DNA from: Azonexus sp. R2A61
Lineage (GTDB): Bacteria; Pseudomonadota; Gammaproteobacteria; Burkholderiales; Rhodocyclaceae
Assembly: GCF_021401135.1 (NCBI RefSeq)
Contig: NZ_JACBFO010000002.1
Span: 806,001-870,000, forward strand
Direction: 5' to 3'
Length of the DNA: 64,000 nt
Every line of letters starts with the position of its first letter. The first letter of the stretch is position 1. The position numbers and the translations under genes were made by a program. Shown piece by piece: positions 47,715 through 56,017 of this stretch. Under the pieces are notes generated by a model, which worked only from the letters and a program-made list of their open reading frames with translations, was not told where the DNA came from and did not search any database.

Positions 47715-49415
47715 TTACAGATCTTCGGCGAGGATCATTTCGGTCAGACCCTTGCCGGCCGCCACCATCGGGAACACATTGGCACCAGGATCGATGATGA
47801 AGTCCATGAAGACCAGATCGTTCTTGTGCTCGGTAAAGGCCTTGCGCAATGCCGGCTCGACATCTTCCGGCTTTTCGATGCGCATGCCGACATGGCCATA
47901 GGATTCGGCCAGCTTGACGAAATCGGGCAGCGAGGTGACGTAGGACTGGGAATAACGCTTGGAATAGAACATCTCCTGCCACTGGCGGACCATGCCAAGC
48001 ATGCCGTTGTTCAGGTTGATGATTTTGATCGGCAGTTCGAACTGCTTGCAGGTCGACAACTCCTGAATGCACATCTGGATCGAGCCTTCGCCGGTAACAC
48101 AGGCCACCTGCGCACCCGGATTGGCAAACAGCACGCCCATCGCGTAGGGCAGACCGACCCCCATCGTGCCCAGACCGCCGGAATTGATCCAGCGACGCGG
48201 CTTGTCGAACTTGTAGTACTGCGCGGCGAACATCTGGTGCTGACCGACGTCCGAGGTGACAAAGGCATCGCCGCCGGTCACTTCGTAAAGCTTTTCGATC
48301 ACGTACTGCGGCATGATGTGCGCACTCTGGCGGTAGGCCAGCGAATCGCGGCCGCGCCACTGATCGATCTGTTTCCACCAGTCGGCAACGTCGGGATCGG
48401 TCACGACGTCACCATCCAGCAGCTTGAGCATCTCGTCGAGCACCTCGTTTACGTTGCCGACGATGGGCACATCCACCTTGACGCGCTTGGAAATCGACGA
48501 CGGATCGATATCGATATGGATGACCCGGCGCTTCTCCTGGCCGTAATGCTCCGGATTGCCGATCACGCGGTCGTCAAAGCGGGCGCCGACGGCAAATACC
48601 ACGTCGGCGTAATGCATCGCATTGTTGGCCTCGAACGTACCGTGCATGCCGAGCATGCCGACAAACTGCGGATCAGTCGCCGGATAGGCACCCAAACCCA
48701 TCAGGGTATTGGTGACCGGGAACTTCAGCTTGCGGGCCAGTACGGTCAGCTTCTCTGCCGCTTCGGACAGAATCACGCCGCCGCCGGCGTAAATGATCGG
48801 ACGCTTGGCTTCCTGAAGAATCTGGACGGCTTTCTTGATCTGCCCCAGATGCCCCTTGACGACCGGATTGTAGGAACGCATCTGGACGGTCTTGGGGTAA
48901 TCGAATTCACAGACCTGGGCCGTGATGTCCTTCGGGATATCCACAACCACGGGACCGGGTCGTCCGGTCGACGCAATATGGAAGGCCTTTTTGATCGTGA
49001 CCGCCAGATCCTTGACGTCCTTGACCAGGAAATTGTGCTTCACGCAGGGGCGGGTAATGCCGACCGTATCGCACTCCTGGAAGGCATCCTGACCAATGTA
49101 GGCCGTTGGCACCTGACCGCACAGGACGACCATCGGGATCGAGTCGGAATAGGCGGTGGCAATGCCGGTCACGGTATTGGTCACACCAGGCCCGGAAGTC
49201 ACCAGGGCAACCCCGACTTTCTGTGACGAGCGGGAATAGGCATCGGCAGCATGAACAGCAGCCTGCTCGTGGCGGACCAGGATGTGCTTGACCTCTTCCT
49301 GCTTGAAAAGGGCATCGTAAATGTGCAGCACGGAACCACCAGGGTACCCGAACACATATTCGACCTTTTCTTCTTGCAGGCACCTGATTACAATTTCCGC
49401 ACCGCTGATCATCAT
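47715..49415 (-). CDS. ilvI: Acetolactate synthase large (catalytic) subunit
   Basis: A 566-residue thiamine-diphosphate enzyme, with F-G-Y-P-G-G near the N-terminus, the catalytic glutamate in R-H-E-Q-A-A and G-D-A-F-V-T-S-D-V-G-Q-H in the C-terminal ThDP domain. First gene of ilvI-ilvH-ilvC. Confidence 0.96.
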   Translation of the reverse strand: MMISGAEIVIRCLQEEKVEYVFGYPGGSVLHIYDALFKQEEVKHILVRHEQAAVHAADAYSRSSQKVGVALVTSGPGVTNTVTGIATAYSDSIPMVVLCGQVPTAYIGQDAFQECDTVGITRPCVKHNFLVKDVKDLAVTIKKAFHIASTGRPGPVVVDIPKDITAQVCEFDYPKTVQMRSYNPVVKGHLGQIKKAVQILQEAKRPIIYAGGGVILSEAAEKLTVLARKLKFPVTNTLMGLGAYPATDPQFVGMLGMHGTFEANNAMHYADVVFAVGARFDDRVIGNPEHYGQEKRRVIHIDIDPSSISKRVKVDVPIVGNVNEVLDEMLKLLDGDVVTDPDVADWWKQIDQWRGRDSLAYRQSAHIMPQYVIEKLYEVTGGDAFVTSDVGQHQMFAAQYYKFDKPRRWINSGGLGTMGVGLPYAMGVLFANPGAQVACVTGEGSIQMCIQELSTCKQFELPIKIINLNNGMLGMVRQWQEMFYSKRYSQSYVTSLPDFVKLAESYGHVGMRIEKPEDVEPALRKAFTEHKNDLVFMDFIIDPGANVFPMVAAGKGLTEMILAEDL

Positions 49416-49533
49416 ACTCGAGCCTAAAAAAGCTGTTAGCGTGAAAAGGGCGTAACCTTAATCGACACCACGGTGACGGTCAAGGTGCATTGCCGCAGAA
49501 CGCCCATCCGGCTCGTCCGACGAAAGAAACGCT

Positions 49534-50097
49534 CTGGCCACACCACATCAACTCTCGGGATTTCTCGAAAGCGTCGAACGGCGCGCCTTCAAGCAGGCCA
49601 TGTTTGCCGTGCACGAAGAGGAAGCCGCACTGGACATCGTTCAGGACTCGATGATGAAGCTCGCCGAAAAATACGGCGATCGACCCGAAGAAGAGTTTCC
49701 GATGCTGTTCCAGCGCATCCTGCAGAACACCATCCGCGATTTCTACCGGCGCAGCAAGGTCCGCTCGATGTGGACTACCGTGCTTTCTGCCTTTGGTGGC
49801 GATGAGGACGACGAACACGACCCGCTCGACACGCTGCTTGGTGACCAGGACACCGACGGCCCCAGCACACCGGAAAGCGAACTATTGCGTAGCCAGACGC
49901 TGGCCGCGATCGAGGAAGAATTAAAAAAGTTGCCGGCACGTCAACGCGAAGCATTCATCATGCGTTACTGGGAAGACTTGGACGTTGCGGAAACGGCCAG
50001 CGCCATGGGTTGCTCGGAAGGTAGCGTCAAAACGCATTGCTCCCGCGCAACCCATACGTTGGCAGCAGCCCTGGCGGCAAAGGGGATCAGACTATGA
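49534..50097 (+). CDS. ECF-type sigma factor (RNA polymerase sigma subunit)
   Basis: A sigma70-family ECF factor. Region 2 includes A-L-D-I-V-Q-D-S-M-M-K-L-A and L-F-Q-R-I-L-Q-N-T-I-R-D-F; region 4 has L-P-A-R-Q-R-E-A-F-I-M-R-Y-W and a helix-turn-helix V-A-E-T-A-S-A-M-G-C-S-E-G-S-V-K-T-H. The first ATG (49600) cuts into region 2. The frame is open to 49477 upstream and homology (L-S-G-F-L-E-S-V-E-R-R-A-F-K-Q-A) suggests a start at CTG 49534, giving 187 residues, or at ATT 49489. There is no ATG, GTG or TTG in this stretch. Co-translated with DUF3619, a likely regulator. Confidence 0.85.
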   Translation: MATPHQLSGFLESVERRAFKQAMFAVHEEEAALDIVQDSMMKLAEKYGDRPEEEFPMLFQRILQNTIRDFYRRSKVRSMWTTVLSAFGGDEDDEHDPLDTLLGDQDTDGPSTPESELLRSQTLAAIEEELKKLPARQREAFIMRYWEDLDVAETASAMGCSEGSVKTHCSRATHTLAAALAAKGIRL

Positions 50098-50504
50098 ACG
50101 AAATACAGAAAGCCTACAGAATCAAGCGGGCCCTGAACCACGGGCTCAAGGACATTCCGGCACCGGCCCTCCGACGCCTGGAGGCAGCCCGCCACCTGGC
50201 ACTCGCCAACCAGAAACAGGAAGCGGCATCGATCGCCCTGATCGGTGCCGGCATGCGCACGACCGCTTTCCGCATCCCCGGACAGGCGCCGCGCATCCCC
50301 TATCTGAAGCAGATCATGGCGGTCACCGCCTTGCTGCTGGGCATGTGGATTTCCTTCTACTGGCACAGCACGCAATACGTCAGCGAACTGGAAGAAGTGG
50401 ATAGCGCACTGCTTGCCGACGACCTGGACCCCGAAGCACTCATTGACCCGGACTTGCTTGAATGGCTGAAAGACGACTCCTCAGACGACACCTCGCTGGA
50501 GTGA
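50094..50504 (+). CDS. DUF3619 protein, single-pass membrane
   Basis: A 136-residue protein with one membrane segment at about residues 80-95 and an acidic C-terminal tail. It follows the sigma factor with a four-base overlap (ATGA). A position beside an ECF sigma with a short cytoplasmic N-terminal domain suggests an anti-sigma role by analogy, but no zinc-binding anti-sigma motif is present. Confidence 0.8.
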   Translation: MNEIQKAYRIKRALNHGLKDIPAPALRRLEAARHLALANQKQEAASIALIGAGMRTTAFRIPGQAPRIPYLKQIMAVTALLLGMWISFYWHSTQYVSELEEVDSALLADDLDPEALIDPDLLEWLKDDSSDDTSLE

Positions 50505-50995
50505 TTCTGGCGTTCGCGCTGTTCAGCCTGGCTCAGGCGGACACCCCGACGGCAGTCATCATCGGCACCCCGCCGCAACCCGAGTGGAGCGGACTGACGC
50601 AGACCCAGAAGGACGTCCTGCAACCTTTGGCCAAGGACTGGGACAGCATGGAGGCCGTTCGCCGCAAGACCTGGCTGGCGATTGCCGACCGCTATCACCG
50701 GATGGATCCGCCCGAGCAAGGACGAGTCCAGCAGCGCATGCGCGACTGGGTTCGACTGACGCCCGAGCAACGCGCCAAGGCACGAGGCAACTATCGCGAA
50801 CTCAAGCAACTGTCGACCGAACAGAAACAGCTGATCAAACAGAAATGGTCAGCCTACAAGCAGTTGTCGGACGAAGAAAAACAGGCAATACGGGAAAAGC
50901 ACAAGTCGTCGGCCTTACTGGCACCGCCCGCCCCTTCGCCCGAAACAGTCGAAATCGATGGTAACCTGCCGGCTTCGCCCGACTCGCCAAAATAA
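50462..50995 (+). CDS. DUF3106 protein, exported
   Basis: A 177-residue protein. An N-terminal signal sequence (L-A-G-V-I-L-A-F-A-L-F-S-L-A-Q-A) is followed by a tryptophan- and glutamine-rich helical domain with repeated W-x-x-L-T/S-x-E-Q/Q-R-A-K-A patterns (M-R-D-W-V-R-L-T-P-E-Q-R, and so on). Matches DUF3106. It overlaps DUF3619 by 43 bases. Function unknown; periplasmic stress sensing with the sigma factor is possible. Confidence 0.82.
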   Translation: MAERRLLRRHLAGVILAFALFSLAQADTPTAVIIGTPPQPEWSGLTQTQKDVLQPLAKDWDSMEAVRRKTWLAIADRYHRMDPPEQGRVQQRMRDWVRLTPEQRAKARGNYRELKQLSTEQKQLIKQKWSAYKQLSDEEKQAIREKHKSSALLAPPAPSPETVEIDGNLPASPDSPK

Positions 50996-51472
50996 ATGAC
51001 TGTTGCCGTACCCGGCATGGGCCGCCGCCTGGTGTCCATGCTCTACGAAGGGCTCGTGCTCTTCGCCATCCTCATCGCCGGCTTTCTGTTTCCCCAGATC
51101 GTGCTGTCCGGCTTTGGCTTTCAGGCCAGCGGCCGGCTGCTGTGGATTCACTGTTTCCTGCTGCTGATGATGTATTTCACCTGGTTCTGGCTGCATGGCG
51201 GACAGACGCTGCCGATGAAAACCTGGAAGATTCGCCTGGTCGACCGCAACGGTGGACCGTTACGCCCGACCCAGGCGATCCTGCGCTACTGCGCGATGTT
51301 GCCCAGCACCCTGTTGTTCGGCGTCGGCATCCTGTGGGCCGTGTTCGACACCGACAAGCAGTTTCTGCACGACCGGATCGCCGGTACCCGACTGATCCGC
51401 GTTCCGGAGCCAGGATCAGCGCCGCTCGACCCACCAGATCATCGCACCGGCAGCGAGCAGGAACAGGGCTGA
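50996..51472 (+). CDS. RDD-family membrane protein
   Basis: A 158-residue membrane protein with R-R-L-V-S-M-L-Y-E-G near the N-terminus, three hydrophobic segments and the T-W-K-I-R-L-V-D-x-x-G-G-P-L motif of RDD domains. Its last 57 bases overlap the 3' end of lptG on the other strand. Confidence 0.87.
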   Translation: MTVAVPGMGRRLVSMLYEGLVLFAILIAGFLFPQIVLSGFGFQASGRLLWIHCFLLLMMYFTWFWLHGGQTLPMKTWKIRLVDRNGGPLRPTQAILRYCAMLPSTLLFGVGILWAVFDTDKQFLHDRIAGTRLIRVPEPGSAPLDPPDHRTGSEQEQG

Positions 51473-52510
51473 CGGCGCTGCCGCGCTGGCGAACGGCGGC
51501 CAGGCATTGATCACGCCGAGATTCGAGAACAGGCCGTTCAGGGCATAGAACGCGATACCCAGCATCACGCCAGTGAATATCTTCAGACTGACCCCGCCGA
51601 CCCGGTCATGGGCGTAGCCAAAAGGCAGCGCCAACGCCACCATGACCAACGCGGACAGCGGGTAGAGAAATTTCTTCCACATCGCAATCACGTAGCGATC
51701 CGTGTTCTGCCGGTTCTCTGCCAGATGCCGCGTGTAGCTGAAAATATTCATCAACGACATGCGTTCCGGCGGCACCATCAGCACGGCCAGCAGATTTGGC
51801 GTCACCGATGACGCCCAGACGTCCTCCGGCAATCGTTCGACACTGGCGCGGTCGCCGGCCAGCGCAGTGCGCACGACTTCCTGAATGCGCCAGCCGACCG
51901 TCTTGTCGAAACTGGCAGAGGCCGCATCGGTCACCGAAACCAGGGCGTTCCGGTCATCGAAACGATAGATGCGGATTCCTTCGAGAAAGGTTTGCGTCGT
52001 TACCCTGCGGATATTCACGAAGCTGCGCCCATCCTTGACCCAGACGCCACTCGAGAACCCCTGCTGGGCCACGACGCGGTTCAGCGCATTGGCCTTGATT
52101 TCATGCGCCAGCTTTTCGGTGAAAGGAACCAGCACCTCGCCGATCAGGAAAGTCAGCACAGCCAGCAGCAGGGCGGCACGGCACAAGGTGCCGAGAAGTC
52201 CTGCGGTCGACATCCCGGAAGCCCGCAAAACTGTGATCTCGGAATGACGCGCCATCGTCGACAAGGCATACAACGCACCGATCAGGCAGGCAATCGGTAC
52301 CAGTTCGTACACCAATCCCGGCAGACTGAGCGCGACGACCAGCGCTGCACGCCAGATGTCGTAAGTTCCCGAGCCGACCCGACGCAACTCGTCGACAAAG
52401 TCGAAAAAGGAGAAGAGCGCCAGAAAGGCCAGCAACACAAGCATCACTGCCGCCAGCACTTCGCGCTGCAGGTAGCGCTGGTAGAGCGCGTTGGACAGGA
52501 TGGACGGCAT
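51416..52510 (-). CDS. lptG: LPS export ABC transporter permease LptG
   Basis: A 364-residue inner-membrane permease with six membrane segments and a central periplasmic beta-jellyroll. It pairs with LptF and LptB to drive lipopolysaccharide to the outer membrane. The T-V-L-R-A-S-G-M-S coupling helix is present. Three bases after lptF. Confidence 0.95.
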   Translation of the reverse strand: MPSILSNALYQRYLQREVLAAVMLVLLAFLALFSFFDFVDELRRVGSGTYDIWRAALVVALSLPGLVYELVPIACLIGALYALSTMARHSEITVLRASGMSTAGLLGTLCRAALLLAVLTFLIGEVLVPFTEKLAHEIKANALNRVVAQQGFSSGVWVKDGRSFVNIRRVTTQTFLEGIRIYRFDDRNALVSVTDAASASFDKTVGWRIQEVVRTALAGDRASVERLPEDVWASSVTPNLLAVLMVPPERMSLMNIFSYTRHLAENRQNTDRYVIAMWKKFLYPLSALVMVALALPFGYAHDRVGGVSLKIFTGVMLGIAFYALNGLFSNLGVINAWPPFASAAAPSALFLLAAGAMIWWVERR

Positions 52511-52513
52511 CGA

Positions 52514-53596
52514 TCAAAGCCCCTTGCGACGGAACGGGCTGCGCAGGACCATGCGCCGGCGGAAAAGCAGCAGCAACGGCAGCAGCATCAGCAGATGTGG
52601 CGCCCAGACACCGATCGAGAACGGCACCAGTCCGCGCCCAACCCAGGCCTGAACGACGGAAATCAGATTGCTGTAGATGGCGTAAACCAGAATGGCGATC
52701 AGCATGTTGGCCGAGCGCCCGGCACGCGGATTGACGTACGAAAGCGGGATCGCCAGCAAGGCGAGAATCACCGCCGAAACGGGAATGGCGATCCGCCACA
52801 GCAATTCCGCACGAGCACCGTTGCCAGGCTCTTCGAGCAGATCGAGGATATCCATCCGCTTCGGCGAATTACTGCCCGGCTTGATGTCGCTCTCTTCCGT
52901 CATCACCTGATAACGCTCGAACGCCATCACCTTGAATGCCGCACTTCCCGGCTGAACCTCGTAGCGCCGCCCGTTTTCGAGCACCACCGCCCGTTGACCG
53001 CCGCCCACCGTCTCCAGATAACCGGCATCGGACATCACCACGCCCAGCTTGCCATCCTGCACATTGGCCACAAAGACATTGCCGACACGCTCGCTTTCAC
53101 CGGGAATCTCCTCGACGAAGAACACCCGCTGACCATTGCCCACTTCCTTGAACGCCCCCGGTGACAGGCGCGAAAGCTCGGAGCGCGCCGCCAGCACGCC
53201 CCGGTAGTCTTCCTGTGCCTGATTCGCCCACGGCGTCAGCACGACAGCCAAGGCAGCGACGGCCAGCACGATCGGCAGCGAAAATACCAGCACCGGCCTG
53301 ACCCACGCCGTCAGCGGCAAACCGCTGGACAGCCAGACCACCATCTCGGAATCGCGATACAAGCGGGACAACGAGAGCAGGATGGCGACGAACAACGTCA
53401 AGGTCAGCAACATCGGCAGGAATTTCAACGCGCCGAAGCCGAGCAGGGTGATCACCCCTTCGGGCGCAAGACGGCCGCCCGCCGCATCCTTGAGCAGACG
53501 AATCAACTGGATGGAGGTGAGAATGGCCAGCAACGCGACACTGATGCCAGCCGCTGCCTGAGCAAATTCGCGCCGGACGGCACGCTCGAATATCAT
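52514..53596 (-). CDS. lptF: LPS export ABC transporter permease LptF
   Basis: A 360-residue LptF. It begins M-I-F-E-R-A-V-R-R-E-F and has the same six-helix plus periplasmic domain layout as LptG. Divergent from pepA. Confidence 0.95.
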   Translation of the reverse strand: MIFERAVRREFAQAAAGISVALLAILTSIQLIRLLKDAAGGRLAPEGVITLLGFGALKFLPMLLTLTLFVAILLSLSRLYRDSEMVVWLSSGLPLTAWVRPVLVFSLPIVLAVAALAVVLTPWANQAQEDYRGVLAARSELSRLSPGAFKEVGNGQRVFFVEEIPGESERVGNVFVANVQDGKLGVVMSDAGYLETVGGGQRAVVLENGRRYEVQPGSAAFKVMAFERYQVMTEESDIKPGSNSPKRMDILDLLEEPGNGARAELLWRIAIPVSAVILALLAIPLSYVNPRAGRSANMLIAILVYAIYSNLISVVQAWVGRGLVPFSIGVWAPHLLMLLPLLLLFRRRMVLRSPFRRKGL

Positions 53597-53599
53597 GCT

Positions 53600-53629
53600 T
53601 TGACGAAACTGAAAAAATGCAGGGATAAT
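53600..53629 (+). promoter_or_regulatory. Sigma70-like promoter for pepA
   Basis: TTGACG (53600-53605) and GATAAT (53624-53629) with 18 bases between. Transcription would begin near 53636, about 30 bases before the GTG start. Confidence 0.7.
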
Positions 53630-53667
53630 CCCGCGGATACCGATATTTCCTGGACCAGGAGCAGCGC

Positions 53668-55164
53668 GTGGAATTTAGCATAAAAAGCGGCAGCCCGGAG
53701 AAGCAGCGCAGTGCCTGCGTCGTGGTGGGTGTGTTCGAGCCGCGAAAATTGAGTTTTCCGGCGGAGCTCATCGACAAAGCCGCTGGCGGCTATCTCGCCG
53801 ACGTCATCCGTCGCGGCGACATGGAAGGCAAGGCGGGCACCACGCTGTTGCTGCACAGCGTCCCGGGGACACTCAGCGACCGCGTACTGCTGGTCGGCCT
53901 GGGCAAGGAAAAGGATTTCCGGGAAAAGGAATTCACCGCCGCCGTCCGTACTGCCGTCAGAACACTGAACGACACCGGCGCCTTCGACGCGACGCTGTTC
54001 CTGACCGAGTTGCCGGTCAAGAAGCGCGATGTGACCTGGCGCGTTCGTCAGGCCGCATGTACCGCCATCGACGCCACTTACCGCTTCGATCAGTTCAAGT
54101 CGAAGAAGGAAGAGGTACGCCGTCCGCTGCGCAAGCTGACACTGGCCGTCGAGCGGCGCAACGAACTGACCCAGGCCGAAACGGCGCTCAACCAGGGCAC
54201 TGCGATCGCCGAAGGCATCGCCCTGGCCCGCACGCTGGGCAACCTGCCCCCCAATGTCTGCCACCCCACGTATCTGGCCGAGCAGGCCAGAGCACTGGCC
54301 GACGAGTTCAAGCTCGACTGCGACATCCTCGAACGCGCCGACATGGAAAAGCTGGGCATGAACGCCTTGCTTGCCGTCGCCCGCGGCGCCCACCAACCGC
54401 CGAAACTGATCGTCCTCCACTACCGTGGCGGCCCGGCCGCCGGCAAACCGGTCGTTCTGGTCGGCAAGGGCGTCACCTTCGACACCGGCGGCATCTCGCT
54501 GAAACCGGCTGCCGAAATGGACGAAATGAAGTTCGACATGTGCGGTGCCGCCAGCGTTCTCGGCACGCTGAAAGCAGTTGCCCGGATGGCGCTGCCGATC
54601 AACCTGACGGTCATCGTGCCGGCCACCGAGAACATGCCGGGCGGCAATGCCACGCGGCCTGGCGACATCGTCACCTCGCTGTCCGGACAAACCATCGAGA
54701 TTCTCAACACCGACGCCGAAGGCCGGCTGATCCTGTGCGACGCCCTGACCTACGCCGAACGTTTCGAGCCGACCACGGTGATCGACGTCGCCACGTTGAC
54801 CGGCGCCTGCGTCGTTGCACTGGGACAAGTGGCCAGCGGTCTCTTCTCGAGCAAGGACAGCCTGGCCCGCGACCTGCTCGACGCCGGCGAAGAAGCACTG
54901 GATCGCGCCTGGCACATGCCCCTGTGGGACGATTACCAGGAACTCCTGAAGAGTCCGTTTGCCGACATGGGCAACATCGGCGGCCGCTACGGCGGCGCAA
55001 TCACCGCGGCCTGTTTCCTGTCGCGCTTCACCAAGCAGTATGACTGGGCTCATCTGGACATCGCCGGCACCGCCTGGAAGTCCGGTGCCGACAAGGGCGC
55101 CACCGGCCGCCCGGTGCCGCTGCTGGTGCACTGGCTGATGCAGCAGGCCGGTTCGGGCGAATGA
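53668..55164 (+). CDS. pepA: Leucyl aminopeptidase (cytosol aminopeptidase)
   Basis: A 498-residue M17 metallopeptidase. The active-site motif NTDAEGRL is at 347-354, and metal-binding residues in V-G-K-G-V-T-F-D-T-G-G-I-S are intact. It trims N-terminal residues; PepA also binds DNA in some species. GTG start with an AGGAG ribosome-binding site. Confidence 0.95.
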   Translation: MEFSIKSGSPEKQRSACVVVGVFEPRKLSFPAELIDKAAGGYLADVIRRGDMEGKAGTTLLLHSVPGTLSDRVLLVGLGKEKDFREKEFTAAVRTAVRTLNDTGAFDATLFLTELPVKKRDVTWRVRQAACTAIDATYRFDQFKSKKEEVRRPLRKLTLAVERRNELTQAETALNQGTAIAEGIALARTLGNLPPNVCHPTYLAEQARALADEFKLDCDILERADMEKLGMNALLAVARGAHQPPKLIVLHYRGGPAAGKPVVLVGKGVTFDTGGISLKPAAEMDEMKFDMCGAASVLGTLKAVARMALPINLTVIVPATENMPGGNATRPGDIVTSLSGQTIEILNTDAEGRLILCDALTYAERFEPTTVIDVATLTGACVVALGQVASGLFSSKDSLARDLLDAGEEALDRAWHMPLWDDYQELLKSPFADMGNIGGRYGGAITAACFLSRFTKQYDWAHLDIAGTAWKSGADKGATGRPVPLLVHWLMQQAGSGE

Positions 55165-55583
55165 CCCAGGTTTTTTTCTATCACGGCGCCAGCGACCGCA
55201 TCGCCGCCGCCTGCGCCCTGATCGGCGGCGCCTGGGCAAAACGCCGGCCGCTGATCATCTACGCACCGGAAAAACAGGTGGCGGACAGCGTCGACCGCAG
55301 CCTGTGGACCGCCAATCAGTTGAGTTTCATTCCGCATTGCCGGGCCGACTCACCACTGGCCGCCGAAACGTCGATCCTGATCGCCGACCGACTCGACGCG
55401 CCAGCCCAGCAGGAACGGCTGATGAACCTGTCGCGCGAACAGCCGCCGGGTTACCAGCGCTTTGCAAGCCTGGTCGAGGTCGTCGGCCAGGACGAGGAAG
55501 ACCGGCTGGCCGCGCGCGAGCGGGTTCATCGCTACAAGGAAGCGGGCTGCGACGTCCGTTACTTCGACCTCAGCCAGCGCTGA
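55161..55583 (+). CDS. holC: DNA polymerase III chi subunit
   Basis: A 140-residue HolC that links the clamp loader to SSB through PSI. It is recognised by the N-terminal F-Y-H-G-A-S-D, L-W-T-A-N-Q-L-S-F-I-P-H and Y-K-E-A-G-C motifs. Overlaps pepA by four bases. Confidence 0.93.
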   Translation: MTQVFFYHGASDRIAAACALIGGAWAKRRPLIIYAPEKQVADSVDRSLWTANQLSFIPHCRADSPLAAETSILIADRLDAPAQQERLMNLSREQPPGYQRFASLVEVVGQDEEDRLAARERVHRYKEAGCDVRYFDLSQR

Positions 55584-55587
55584 CGCC

Positions 55588-55947
55588 ATGCCCAGCCCCA
55601 TCCTCGCCCGGGCCGACGCTTTGATGCAACGCCGCCGCGCCAGCCTGGCCGACGGCGACGACGTACCGGTCCTGACCGACGCGGTGGTCAATGACGAAGA
55701 CGACATTCCGCTGCTGCTCGACGCGGAAACGGCCGCTCCCACTACCGCCGAGCAGCCGGCCACCGATTCGCCGCCCTCGCCGAGCGCAGCACTTCGGGAG
55801 GAAGAACGCTTCAGCACCGACGAGGAACGCGAACTCTTGATCACCGCACTGACCGAACGGGTTGTACTGCGCCTGCAGACTGAAATCCCGCGGCTGGTCG
55901 CCGTCGCCGTGCGGGAATTCCTCGACGAACAGCAGCGCCAGTCCTGA
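55588..55947 (+). CDS. Hypothetical protein between holC and valS
   Basis: A 119-residue protein. An acidic, low-complexity middle (D-D-D/E-D-D, T-A-A-P-T-T, and [10 protein letters not shown]) links a helical N-terminus with a helical C-terminal half ([17 protein letters not shown]). It looks like an unstructured linker between two small helices, perhaps a subunit or scaffold. It starts four bases after holC. Function unknown. Confidence 0.7.
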   Translation: MPSPILARADALMQRRRASLADGDDVPVLTDAVVNDEDDIPLLLDAETAAPTTAEQPATDSPPSPSAALREEERFSTDEERELLITALTERVVLRLQTEIPRLVAVAVREFLDEQQRQS

Positions 55948-55978
55948 CACGAGCCGACGAGCAGGCAGCGGCGTCCGG

Positions 55979-55984
55979 TATAAT
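55979..55984 (+). promoter_or_regulatory. -10 element for valS
   Basis: TATAAT 33 bases before the valS ATG (56018). The -35 region is not evident. Confidence 0.5.
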
Positions 55985-56017
55985 TGCCGGTTTTCCGTTT
56001 TCCCTTCCCGCGCCGCC

